Shown here: positions 10,744 through 19,217 of the stretch, one piece after another | How the letters are laid out: every line of letters begins with the position of its first letter | Position numbering within the stretch: position 1 is the first letter of the stretch | NCBI RefSeq assembly: GCF_003852525.1 | Contig: NZ_QAJL01000001.1 | Span: 792,983 to 856,982 of the forward strand | DNA length: 64,000 nucleotides | Reading direction: 5' to 3' | From: Pedobacter sp. KBW06 | GTDB taxonomy: Bacteria > Bacteroidota > Bacteroidia > Sphingobacteriales > Sphingobacteriaceae | Notes under the pieces: generated by a model | What the model saw: the letters and a program-made list of their open reading frames with translations, nothing else | The model's database searches: none | Told to the model about the DNA's origin: nothing | Position numbers and translations under genes: made by a program

Positions 10744-12844
10744 TTTTAACTTTATGCTTTAATATCTCTACCAAGGCTAAACCAGTTTGAGTGAGGCTGC
10801 AAGAGTCAATCACATCAAAACCTTTTTTTATTTTTTCAGCAATAATCCTACATTCGTTTTGCGCTCTCGGCACAGAATCTGCATCGCCCTTGAGTGAGTG
10901 CCAGAAATCCAGCAATTCGACGAAAACATATAGCGCATGGAATAGACCTGAAGGCGGGCGAAGTTCTGTTCTCCAGGGAGAATGAACCAAAATATGGTCG
11001 TCATGAACTATTGGAGATATTCGCTGCAGAAGATAGAGTTTTTGATGACGATGCTCGTGTATGATGGAGTCTGCCAGGTCGCGCGGATCTATAAATTTGC
11101 CAGATCTAATAAGTTGAACGTATAATGCTCCGGGAACACTATTGTCACTAAAAGAGACAACCTGGTCCGGATCCGCACTCGTATCTCTGATGAATTGTAG
11201 TTCAGGTGAGATTAGATTCATTTCTTTAACAATTTCCGGTTTCCATCTCTCAATTAAAGCTATAGATTTCTGTAAAACCTCGTTACTGCACGAAGTAGTA
11301 TCATCATCTTCAAAATAAATTTCCTTTCCAAAAGGTACCCTCAGCCAAAAATCCGAACGATTGACCAGCGGCCAAGGCTTAGAATCTGTTTTGCTCGCCA
11401 AAAATTTCCAAAGATATTTTGGATCAGGATCAATAATTGAACCTTCAGCCGATTTCATTGGAATTCCTTTCGATTTTTTTTCCATAACCTCGGTCCAAAC
11501 AACTACGGAAGGCATTATAGAAGCACTTTGAAGCCGTTGATCAGGCATTCCGCTAAAATCCTGACCTAAATATTCCAGCACCTCCAAAAGTTTTACTACC
11601 TGTTGTTTTTTGAAAGATGTCAAGGCGTTTTCCAAAACCCCGGATTCCAGGCTTCTTATTTCAAAATCGATGATCGTATCAGTAGGAAGCTCTGATTCGA
11701 TGCTGGATTCCTCTTTCGCGAGTTCTTCAAGCACTTTGAACTGGATATGGTTGATTAGACTTTTGAGTTCGTAGCAATAAATACTTGGATTTTCATAGCC
11801 GTTCTCGCCGAACCGATGGGCAACTGCCCCACCACCACATATTTCGACAATATCACATTCCTGACAGGTCTTAGCAAGGCCAGTCATTCTAAGCAGTTTA
11901 CGATGTGGCTCAAGCTGACCACTGGAAACAACATCCTGGATTGAATTCGAAAAAACGTCTCCCTGCTTCAGGTGTGTGCCGCTTCCAGTAATTTTAAGCA
12001 CATCCAAATCATGGTATGAACCATCGGTTTCAATGGTAATAAGGCTAACATCACCAAAACCAAATCCATCTGTATCGCTCGGAACTCCCAATAAACCAGC
12101 TAGTATGCTATCAAAAGTCCTTATCTTTAAATTAGGGAAACGCTCAAACCAGATATCAAAGCAACTAATTAGCCAATCTCTATAAATATCGGCTTTCTCA
12201 GCCCTGAGAGGTGGCGTGGTAAGAAAGTTAGCGTCAGGAAGTAAAAAATCTAGTTGGGGCAAATCATAGTCCGAAAAATATTCAAGCACTTCACCGGGAT
12301 CGTTTCTGGGGTCAATCACAGCAATAACACCTGAAAACACCTTAGGGTATTTTTTTAAAAGTTTCAATGCATTTTCAGTCTCCACAAAGCTTGACTCACC
12401 TTTATGATCAACTCGGTGCCGGTCATTGGCGGATTTTGGCCCATCAAGGCTAAGCGACACCTGCAGTCCATGTAACTCGAATAAGATTAGATCCTCCTCT
12501 TTGAGTAATACACCATTGGTCTGCATAGAAAATTCAATCTCTGTACCACTGGGCATCATCGTTTTTAGCGAGCTGATATGGTCGATAAACTTCTGGGAAT
12601 TCATTAACAGGGGCTCACCTCCGTGATAAACGATGGCAATTCTTTTTAGCTTTTGTTCCCGTGCATATTCGACGATCCTTCTGGAACTTTCGTCCATGGT
12701 AAGCTTGGACATTATTTTAGGCTGAAGCTTATAACTCTGATCTAAGTGATTGTACATGTAGCAATAATCACAGTTAATGTTACATCTTGAAGCAACCTTC
12801 AATAAAAAGCAACTTATTGTTGCAGGAGCGAAATTATTATCCAT
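10721..12844 (-). CDS. Fused radical SAM/SPASM and HExxH-type maturase (FxsB-like)
   Basis: A 707-residue two-part enzyme. Residues 1-~365: radical SAM domain with the cluster motif C21-x3-C25-x2-C28, the YHGGEPLL segment (73-80), and a SPASM-type Cys set C327, C330, C336 (CGGG) and C357. Residues ~400-707: a domain with HEHRH (596-600) and HSPWRTELRP (621-630), matching the alpha-ketoglutarate HExxH peptide beta-hydroxylase domain. Fused proteins of this design install three-residue cyclophanes and beta-hydroxyl groups on RiPP precursors. It begins 61 bases after the precursor gene, separated by a strong hairpin. Family is clear; the products on this precursor are inferred. Confidence 0.92.
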   Translation of the reverse strand: MDNNFAPATISCFLLKVASRCNINCDYCYMYNHLDQSYKLQPKIMSKLTMDESSRRIVEYAREQKLKRIAIVYHGGEPLLMNSQKFIDHISSLKTMMPSGTEIEFSMQTNGVLLKEEDLILFELHGLQVSLSLDGPKSANDRHRVDHKGESSFVETENALKLLKKYPKVFSGVIAVIDPRNDPGEVLEYFSDYDLPQLDFLLPDANFLTTPPLRAEKADIYRDWLISCFDIWFERFPNLKIRTFDSILAGLLGVPSDTDGFGFGDVSLITIETDGSYHDLDVLKITGSGTHLKQGDVFSNSIQDVVSSGQLEPHRKLLRMTGLAKTCQECDIVEICGGGAVAHRFGENGYENPSIYCYELKSLINHIQFKVLEELAKEESSIESELPTDTIIDFEIRSLESGVLENALTSFKKQQVVKLLEVLEYLGQDFSGMPDQRLQSASIMPSVVVWTEVMEKKSKGIPMKSAEGSIIDPDPKYLWKFLASKTDSKPWPLVNRSDFWLRVPFGKEIYFEDDDTTSCSNEVLQKSIALIERWKPEIVKEMNLISPELQFIRDTSADPDQVVSFSDNSVPGALYVQLIRSGKFIDPRDLADSIIHEHRHQKLYLLQRISPIVHDDHILVHSPWRTELRPPSGLFHALYVFVELLDFWHSLKGDADSVPRAQNECRIIAEKIKKGFDVIDSCSLTQTGLALVEILKHKVKNVTYGIA

Positions 12845-12869
12845 AGGCTAAGAGAGAATTTAGAAAAAG

Positions 12870-12894
12870 GATGTACGTACAATGTACGTACATC
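12870..12894 (-). terminator. Hairpin between precursor and maturase genes (likely attenuator)
   Basis: GATGTACGTAC and GTACGTACATC form an 11-bp perfect stem with a 3-base loop, followed on the minus strand by CCTTTTTC. A leaky terminator here would give more precursor than enzyme transcript, a common arrangement in RiPP operons. Confidence 0.6.
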
Positions 12895-12905
12895 GTGGGG
12901 CCATT

Positions 12906-13091
12906 CTACGAACGGTTGTGGCGATGGTGCATGCGGCTGTAATCAGTAATGCTTTGCGCATCTGATTGCTGCATCACTTTTTCACGCATCCTGCTTAATG
13001 CTGGATGTGATGACGCCTGTTGTTTGATCTTTGTAAAAAGATCTTGGCTTTTCTGTACTGGACTAGCCGTGTTGTTTGAGAAATTTTCCAT
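12906..13091 (-). CDS. Candidate RiPP precursor peptide
   Basis: A 61-residue hydrophilic peptide. Residues 1-~48 look like a leader (helical, containing DLFTKIKQQ and LSRMREKVMQQ). The tail TDYSRMHHRHNRS carries three consecutive aromatic-x-Arg triplets: Y51-S-R53, H55-H-R57 and H58-N-R60. This is the three-residue cyclophane motif recognised by triceptide-type radical SAM maturases, and the arginines are also the natural targets of a peptide arginase. It lies between the glycosyltransferase and the maturase, all on the same strand. No Cys is present, so it is not a sactipeptide or lanthipeptide substrate. The role is inferred from position and motif. Confidence 0.75.
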   Translation of the reverse strand: MENFSNNTASPVQKSQDLFTKIKQQASSHPALSRMREKVMQQSDAQSITDYSRMHHRHNRS

Positions 13092-13145
13092 AGATTCTTT
13101 CTAATTAAATCAGTCCTAAATTAATAAATAAACTAATAATTTTAG

Positions 13146-13161
13146 TTACGGAAAACCGTAA
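13146..13161. promoter_or_regulatory. Short palindrome in the gap before the precursor gene
   Basis: TTACGG-AAAA-CCGTAA, a 6-bp perfect inverted repeat in an A/T-rich gap, 25 bases beyond the glycosyltransferase stop and about 55 bases before the precursor ATG. It could be an operator for a precursor promoter or a small mRNA hairpin; there is no T-run suited to termination. Confidence 0.3.
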
Positions 13162-13186
13162 TTGGTAACATTTTTCTATAAAATAC

Positions 13187-14257
13187 TCACTTATCACGGA
13201 CAAGTATTAGGAATTCGTCCTTCTTTTCATTCAATACTCCAAATACATCCTCAATTAAAAGATGTATTTTTTTATCGCGGATTTCGTGAATGTTTCGCTT
13301 TGGTAAATATTCCATTGCGTGTACAATTACAGCATTTTTTTCAGTCTCCAGCCCATTTGCATTTAAAAAATGTGCGGGAAGTATCGTAAATAATCCAAGA
13401 AGGTGCAATATCCTAAGGTCTACAATCAGTCCCCTGTTATCCTGATCGAAATTCAGAGTGTCATTGTTCCTGTAGAACTCCTTAACCCAACCTGCTTCCC
13501 TGGGGTATCCTGCCGTAGCAAAAACAAGTTCGCGTTCGGTATGAATATTTCTTACAGAATGAATAACAAATGCAGCAGTTGTTTTAAGCCTGATGGCACC
13601 AAATGTTTTTGCCTTCATAAAAAGCCTTGTTGTTTCAGCTAAGAGCTCATCCCCCGAATCATTGAAAACAACTTGATGTCCGCCCCACATATAGTAGTCT
13701 TTCAAACGGTAAGCCACGGCTTTGTCATCTACTATTAAGTCGATATGCTCATCACAGAAATACTTCTCGCAGGCTTGATCAATTTCCAGACATGCCTTGA
13801 GAAAGCCAAAATCCTCATTGATAAAGGTATCGGGATATCTCGTATCTGCCTCAATTAAAGTATTCAATCCTGCCTGATCCGCTCCAATTCTCATTGAATT
13901 AATATAATTTTGACTATAAATCGTGTCGGCATCAGCCTGAATAATCAGCGCAAGTGACTCATGGATTTTTCGATCGTAACAAATCTCTCGCACGTGCTGG
14001 TTACCAGCAATCCTCGTTGGAACAATACCCTGAGTAGGCTGATTGAAAATGTAGATTGACTGGTTATTGAATCTCTCCTTAAATTGCGCAGCGATATATT
14101 CACTTGCATCACTAGAGTTATTGTTTACCAGAACTAGACTTATATCATCGCCAGGTGGCTTATCTATTCCGAATCCCAGTGAGTGGCAAGTATCCAACAA
14201 AGTTTCTGCTTCGTTAAAGAACGGAATGACAACGAAAACATGAGCAATCTTTTTCAT
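13187..14257 (-). CDS. Glycosyltransferase family 2 protein
   Basis: A 356-residue GT-A-fold transferase. It starts with VFVVIPFFNEAETLLDTCHS and has LVNNNSSD, both GT2 hallmarks, and the metal-binding DxD as D109-A-D111 (LIIQADADT). There is no membrane segment, so it is a cytosolic enzyme. It is 95 bases upstream of the precursor gene in the same direction, so it may be the first gene of the RiPP operon and could glycosylate the peptide. It may instead be an independent neighbour; nothing in its sequence shows a peptide acceptor. Confidence 0.85.
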   Translation of the reverse strand: MKKIAHVFVVIPFFNEAETLLDTCHSLGFGIDKPPGDDISLVLVNNNSSDASEYIAAQFKERFNNQSIYIFNQPTQGIVPTRIAGNQHVREICYDRKIHESLALIIQADADTIYSQNYINSMRIGADQAGLNTLIEADTRYPDTFINEDFGFLKACLEIDQACEKYFCDEHIDLIVDDKAVAYRLKDYYMWGGHQVVFNDSGDELLAETTRLFMKAKTFGAIRLKTTAAFVIHSVRNIHTERELVFATAGYPREAGWVKEFYRNNDTLNFDQDNRGLIVDLRILHLLGLFTILPAHFLNANGLETEKNAVIVHAMEYLPKRNIHEIRDKKIHLLIEDVFGVLNEKKDEFLILVRDK

Positions 14258-14362
14258 TTTCTACCCTAGCATAAGAGATGATTGAAAATAATCATTTTAT
14301 TTATTATTAAACTGACTCCTTTAACAAATTTTATGGTAAAGGAGATGCTACTATTGTTACTA

Positions 14363-14608
14363 CTACAAAAAAATATTGGGTTTAGTTAATCCATAATTAC
14401 TATCAGGGCAAATGATAAATAATATTGAAAATATGAAAAAAGCAATTAATGCGAACCCAGATATAACGTAAGAAATCCTTATCAAGCTAAGTGACTTTTT
14501 CCTACAAAAATAAAATCTGCCCATCAGAAATTTTATCATTTGGTGTATTACAAACGCAACAATTGTCGTCGCTGTAACAGAGACGGCATTTAACAAGATT
14601 GTTATCAT
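14363..14608 (-). CDS. Small hypothetical membrane protein
   Basis: An 81-residue frame with two hydrophobic segments (residues ~2-30 and ~44-68) separated by a basic loop (FYFCRKKS). The pattern fits a two-helix inner-membrane protein. No family recognised. It lies in the gap between the RiPP locus and the ATPase operon, same strand as both. Confidence 0.4.
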   Translation of the reverse strand: MITILLNAVSVTATTIVAFVIHQMIKFLMGRFYFCRKKSLSLIRISYVISGFALIAFFIFSILFIICPDSNYGLTKPNIFL

Positions 14609-14717
14609 AGTGTTTCACGAAAATACGCTAAAACTATAATTTACAACCACTTACATTCATCTTTATTATCTGATATTTGTTGTATTAGCTTCACCGCATC
14701 GTCAGGACTTTCAATTT

Positions 14718-14909
14718 TCAAATGCTTAGGATTTGTTCTAAGCTATCTTTCATCTCTCTATCATGAGTATTGTTTTGGTATTCGGTCATATTTTTTATTA
14801 ATCCGTTTGTACTTAAATCTAATCGCAAGGATTCAATTTTTAATCCTACCTCGTTCAATGCCACAACTAAAATTGCTGTTACCATCCCTTGAGTCATTGT
14901 CATGCACAT
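14718..14909 (-). CDS. Small hypothetical protein or remnant
   Basis: A 63-residue frame with a hydrophobic start (GMVTAILVVAL) and a charged helical tail (NNTHDREMKDSLEQIL). The composition is protein-like but the first residues (MCMTMTQGM) are odd, so this may be the end of a truncated gene. No family recognised. Confidence 0.25.
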   Translation of the reverse strand: MCMTMTQGMVTAILVVALNEVGLKIESLRLDLSTNGLIKNMTEYQNNTHDREMKDSLEQILSI

Positions 14910-15079
14910 AAAAGATGTCGAGGTAATTCAGCCCAAATGCACAAAAAAATCAAGGAATCTGTTTTTTCATCTATATTTTCTAACTGTCTTATAGAATGAA
15001 ATCGGTAATAATCGGTTTTTGAGCTGCATTGTATAGTCTCGGAATTATATTTCGGTCAATATTTTTTTTAATGCCATAT

Positions 15080-18000
15080 CTAAGTGGTTTCATTAGTATT
15101 TAATTCCTCCTTAAGCGTCCCATAAGAAGCCAGCTCTATGAACTTTGACTTGAAAAACTCTGCAGGAAGCTTATTTTTCAAAAGCCTGAAAAATTTCTCA
15201 TCGTGGGTTGAAATCATCACTTGCTTATCCTGGTCCATGATCAGTATTCGAAGTAGATCAACAAAAGACAGCACATTGATGTCACTCATGTTCTGCACAG
15301 GATCGTCCATGAAAATAGAATTGAAGTTCCCATTGCCCATCTCATAGGCTCTTGCAATAAAGATGCTCAGCGAGAGCACATTGACCTGGCCTGTACTCAG
15401 AAACAGTCCCGGTGCCAATTCCTCGGAATCACTTTTAGCGCGGATGGTCAATCTCGGAAGCTTGCCTGTGCTCTCCGCTCGAATATCGATTTCGGTTAAT
15501 TTAGGGTGAGGCTCTATTTTCCCGTATATCTGATTGATTACATCCTTATTGAAATATTCGTCTATCCCCTTTGTTATAAAAGCCCCGACCATTTCCTTCG
15601 AGGAATCAATTCGATCCAATGCCTTCTGGATTTTTTGCTGATCAGCTGTGATCAGACTAAGTTCGGTTTTAAGGCCGTTTCGGACAACGTCACCTTCAAT
15701 TACGGCCAGATCGATTCCGAAGGTATCTAGCCGTGCTCTGAGTTCAGTTAGTTTAGCATGCAAATTTTCATGTCGTAGCAGTTCATCCTGGATTGAAGAC
15801 AGACTGACTTCTTCTTTTGCAATAAGTGCCCGGTAACTTGCTTCAAAATTAGCAATTTCTACCTTTAGTTTGCCCAGTTGACGGTCCAAATCACTCATTT
15901 GCTCTTTGTGCTCAACCTCGCTCATTGTATTCACCGAATCCCATAATTCCTTCTCCAATTTAGTTATCGATTGGTTTTGTACAGCTATCAATTGCTGTTC
16001 ACTGGCAATCAAGGCTGATGCATCCTTAAGCTGTTGTTCAAGAAAGCGCAGGTCGATCGACTTCGATATGAGCTGTAAGCGCTGTTCCAAAAGTTCAGTG
16101 CATTCAATGAATGTTTCCTTGGCCTGGATTAAATTAATTTTATTGCCATTATTGGCGACTGTATTCTGTAAAACCAACAATGAATTGCTAAGCAATTTCA
16201 AGTCGTTGCTTTTGGTACGGAGTCTTCCATCTTCAGATGTGGTCTGAGCTAGAATGGCAGCAATATTGTCCTTGTTATTTAACCGCAATACCTCAAGGTC
16301 TAGATTGTCCAGATTTTCATTAAGCGCAATCTCTTCGAATAACTGACCAATCGCTATGGTAGCGTGTTCGATTGAATGCTGCGATTTTCGGATGGCCCCT
16401 TCAAATTCCGCTATAGTCTTTTCTGACTGCACAATCTCCAAATTAACCTTGGCGTTCTGGTCGCTAATGTAATGGAACAGAAAAGATTCAGACTCCAAAA
16501 GCTCCTCCTGTAGGTAACTCATAATTAGGCTGAATTCCTCTGTTTTTTGCTCAAGCTCAGATACCAGCAGCAGATCACCCTTATCAGCTGTTATGGCAGT
16601 TAAAAGATGTTCTACGTCTCCGAAATCTGTTTTGCACATCGGACAGGTGGACAAATGTTGTTCGGCTACCTGCTGTGAAGCCCATTTGACCAATCGGCTC
16701 AGGTTTTCACTGAATGTCCCCTTCCGTTCCATCTCAAGTTTCATTCCCTCAATCTCAATTGAAATATCCCAGCACCTTTCCCTGAGAATCGGCAATAAGC
16801 GGATATGTTCACTGACAACAAGATCCACAGGTTCAAATCCAGTATATTCCTCACTATTCAATATTTCCAAAAACTGCTGGCGCTGTTGGTAAGCCGGTTC
16901 GCCGGCAGCAAATATCTCCGCAATACAGGACTCGGAAAACTGTTGATGGTTAATCCCCTCAAGGATGTCATTACGAAGCTTTTCTATCTGACGCAGGTTC
17001 ACCTCAATTTTGGTGGCAATGGTCTGTTCTCTGTTGAACTCCTCAGCGAGTCTGGTACGTTCTGCGGAAATGGTCCTGATTTCGTCCTCCAAAAAAGATT
17101 TCTCACCCGTTTTTATATCAATATCTTCGAGTCGGCGATAGGTATCTGCTTGTAACTCGTGTATCTGCAGTTTATTCTCGATGTAGCCTGGCCAAAGCGA
17201 AATGGCACGCTGCAAATTTGTCTGTTTGGTACTCAAACTGTTCAGCTGTGGGGCACGAGCAATATTATCTTCACGCAGCAGCCTGATTTTTTCCAGACTT
17301 GAAACGGTTTCCTGCAGCTTGGCTAATCTGCGTTGCAATGTACTGCGATCGGTAAGCTGGCTGGAGTAAAGTTTATGGGAATTATCGAGCATGTTAAGCC
17401 TTAAAACCATGTTTCCCGTTGTAGTGACCTGACTATCAACGATTAACTTATAGGTTTCATTGGACTGGATAATGCCTTTATAAACTTCATCATCAATCTC
17501 CCTGGAGATTAACGGAAATTTTATGTTAGTGATAATCTCTTTGTTGAACTCATTGATCCAGCTATCGATCTTTGCAAAATTAGCATCTGAATTGATGTTG
17601 TCATCAATCTTTGACATGATATCATTTATACGGTGCTGCAGACTCGTAAATTGTGTCTTCAGTATTCTGGAATACGAAGAAAGAGAAGAGAAGGCGGTAG
17701 AAGCATCACCTCCCTCTGGCCAGAATTCTCTTAACGCTTCGAATTTTTCTTCTGGTGTTTTAAACCGCAGAAAAGAATCAATCTGATCCTGGGTAAGCAT
17801 GTTGTGCTCAGCAAATCGGTTTATTTCAGCTTGCGAGTAATTGCCCAGCAGCTGTACATCCCTGTAGTCATTTTTGATCTCCGTATTGGGAATCTGACGG
17901 GGTACTACTGTCCGTTTGATAATTTTGTCTTCATCGGTAAAAATGGTCACCTCACCCTTGCCACCTTTATAATAACCTGATCGGTTGGTCAGGATAATCT

Positions 18001-18238
18001 GATCGTCACTGGCGAAATCCTTACTTTCCAATTCCTGTTTCAGCACACCATTTTCAAATCTGCGGATCTTATTACTGAAGGCCCACTCGACCGCATCAAA
18101 GAAAGATGTTTTTCCATAGCCGTTTGGCCCGTAAACAACCACCAGGTTGGCCAAGCCATTTTTACCCATAAAAGAAAAATCATGGCTACCCTCATAGGCT
18201 CTGAAATTTTCAATCCTTACTTTTTTTATTTTAGCCAT
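15080..18238 (-). CDS. Rad50/SMC-like ABC ATPase with zinc hook, putative ABC-3C defence ATPase
   Basis: A 1052-residue protein when started at MAKIKKVRIENF; a longer frame exists upstream but runs antisense through the preceding gene and has no protein character. Walker A is GPNGYGKT (37-44). Long coiled coils flank a CPMC zinc hook (532-535). The ABC signature LSTGQ lies near residue 945 and Walker B with the D-loop (SIFMDDPVQNMSD) about 25 residues later, then ISTHDEKF. It overlaps the upstream small gene by 8 bases. By analogy with Rad50 and ABC three-component systems it should sense DNA or phage structures and trigger the partner effectors. Defence role is inferred. Confidence 0.88.
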   Translation of the reverse strand: MAKIKKVRIENFRAYEGSHDFSFMGKNGLANLVVVYGPNGYGKTSFFDAVEWAFSNKIRRFENGVLKQELESKDFASDDQIILTNRSGYYKGGKGEVTIFTDEDKIIKRTVVPRQIPNTEIKNDYRDVQLLGNYSQAEINRFAEHNMLTQDQIDSFLRFKTPEEKFEALREFWPEGGDASTAFSSLSSYSRILKTQFTSLQHRINDIMSKIDDNINSDANFAKIDSWINEFNKEIITNIKFPLISREIDDEVYKGIIQSNETYKLIVDSQVTTTGNMVLRLNMLDNSHKLYSSQLTDRSTLQRRLAKLQETVSSLEKIRLLREDNIARAPQLNSLSTKQTNLQRAISLWPGYIENKLQIHELQADTYRRLEDIDIKTGEKSFLEDEIRTISAERTRLAEEFNREQTIATKIEVNLRQIEKLRNDILEGINHQQFSESCIAEIFAAGEPAYQQRQQFLEILNSEEYTGFEPVDLVVSEHIRLLPILRERCWDISIEIEGMKLEMERKGTFSENLSRLVKWASQQVAEQHLSTCPMCKTDFGDVEHLLTAITADKGDLLLVSELEQKTEEFSLIMSYLQEELLESESFLFHYISDQNAKVNLEIVQSEKTIAEFEGAIRKSQHSIEHATIAIGQLFEEIALNENLDNLDLEVLRLNNKDNIAAILAQTTSEDGRLRTKSNDLKLLSNSLLVLQNTVANNGNKINLIQAKETFIECTELLEQRLQLISKSIDLRFLEQQLKDASALIASEQQLIAVQNQSITKLEKELWDSVNTMSEVEHKEQMSDLDRQLGKLKVEIANFEASYRALIAKEEVSLSSIQDELLRHENLHAKLTELRARLDTFGIDLAVIEGDVVRNGLKTELSLITADQQKIQKALDRIDSSKEMVGAFITKGIDEYFNKDVINQIYGKIEPHPKLTEIDIRAESTGKLPRLTIRAKSDSEELAPGLFLSTGQVNVLSLSIFIARAYEMGNGNFNSIFMDDPVQNMSDINVLSFVDLLRILIMDQDKQVMISTHDEKFFRLLKNKLPAEFFKSKFIELASYGTLKEELNTNETT

Positions 18239-18761
18239 TTCCGAAAGTATCAATAAGTGACTTGATAAGGGCCTCTCTCTCTGGGGCCTGTTGTGTGAGG
18301 TATGTGGCAAGCTGCTGATCTCGCTGACCGATGAATTCCAAAACTGGTTGGTGCTGGACATCCCTGCGCTGGACGGAAAAGAAAAAGACTTCACGTTCAA
18401 TGAGGGATTTGATGCGCTGATCGTCGAAGGTTCCCGTAAGCCCATCAAGAACAATTTTCCTTGTCGCAAACTTATCTTGTTCGATGACCTGTTTCTTATT
18501 GGGATCAATCTTGCAGCCGAGCAGATGAAACTGATAAATATTCCACCGCTCGACATCCAGACTCAGGTAGCTTCCCTGGAAATAAACAGCGATATAGTCC
18601 CTGATCTTGGCATAGGAATCCAACAGTTCCTGTTCAGAGGAATGTATGGCGGTGAAAAAATAAATATTGAACCGATCATATGGTTTTTGCCAGCATGCAA
18701 GGCTGTCTGATCCGACCAGATTTGCATCAATGGCGAAATCACTTTTGTTGATGTCAGTCAT
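18231..18761 (-). CDS. Small partner protein, candidate ABC-3C middle component
   Basis: A 176-residue soluble protein with no signal peptide or metal motif. It starts within the preceding gene and ends within the ATPase gene (8-base overlaps at both ends). Immediately upstream of an SMC-like ATPase, a protein of this size matches the position of the middle component of ABC three-component systems, which bridges ATPase and effector. Sequence such as DRFNIYFFTAIHSSEQELLDSY is not recognised with certainty. Confidence 0.72.
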   Translation of the reverse strand: MTDINKSDFAIDANLVGSDSLACWQKPYDRFNIYFFTAIHSSEQELLDSYAKIRDYIAVYFQGSYLSLDVERWNIYQFHLLGCKIDPNKKQVIEQDKFATRKIVLDGLTGTFDDQRIKSLIEREVFFFSVQRRDVQHQPVLEFIGQRDQQLATYLTQQAPEREALIKSLIDTFGNG

Positions 18762-19206
18762 TTTGAAGTGCGTTAATGAATAATTGTTTGATTTTAGGCC
18801 GCGCCTGGGCCAGCGTATCGCATTCCAGAACCTCCTGTGAAAGCTGGTTTAGGCTAAGCATACCAAAATTCATTTGTTTGATGATATGCATTCCCGCCTC
18901 TTCCTCTCCGCTGATATCCATGACGATCCCCTTTTTGAAACCTGGCTTGGGGCCACGTCTTCCGAAATCAGGATCTGCTGAATTGAAAATGTAGCAGGTA
19001 TTGTTTCCCATTTGCTTGTCGAGTCTATTGTGCGCATAGTCATTAATGACGGTGAGATAACCCTGGCCCTGCGTCCAGAAGAAGTTGATTTTTACATCAA
19101 TTGTATCGCTGGCAGTTGCCAGATGGGCTCCAAAAAGCTCCTTGAAAGTTTCCGAACTGAGCGTAATGGTAATGCTATTAAAATCAGTTCTGGCCGATGG
19201 TATCAT
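18754..19206 (-). CDS. Hypothetical protein of the putative defence operon
   Basis: About 150 residues from the ATG; a TTG six codons upstream is a possible alternative that would overlap the protease gene by 7 bases. Notable segments are VKINFFWTQGQGYLTV and a run of Gly/Arg/Lys (GRRGPKPGFKKG). No recognised domain. The overlap with the next gene and the 11-base gap to the protease place it firmly in the operon. It may be a second adaptor or an effector subunit. Confidence 0.7.
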   Translation of the reverse strand: MIPSARTDFNSITITLSSETFKELFGAHLATASDTIDVKINFFWTQGQGYLTVINDYAHNRLDKQMGNNTCYIFNSADPDFGRRGPKPGFKKGIVMDISGEEEAGMHIIKQMNFGMLSLNQLSQEVLECDTLAQARPKIKQLFINALQND

Positions 19207-19217
19207 AGAAAGATAAC

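Noticed and set aside
8273..14656. Shared 13-mer CAACCACTTACAT at 8273 and 14644, considered as a pair of integration sites.
   Set aside because: Many 13-mers are expected to recur by chance in 64 kb, and flanking bases do not match.
18239..18556. 106-residue N-terminal extension of the zinc-hook ATPase.
   Set aside because: It runs in another frame through the 176-residue partner gene, lacks protein character, and the ATG at 18238 gives the standard Rad50-like start.
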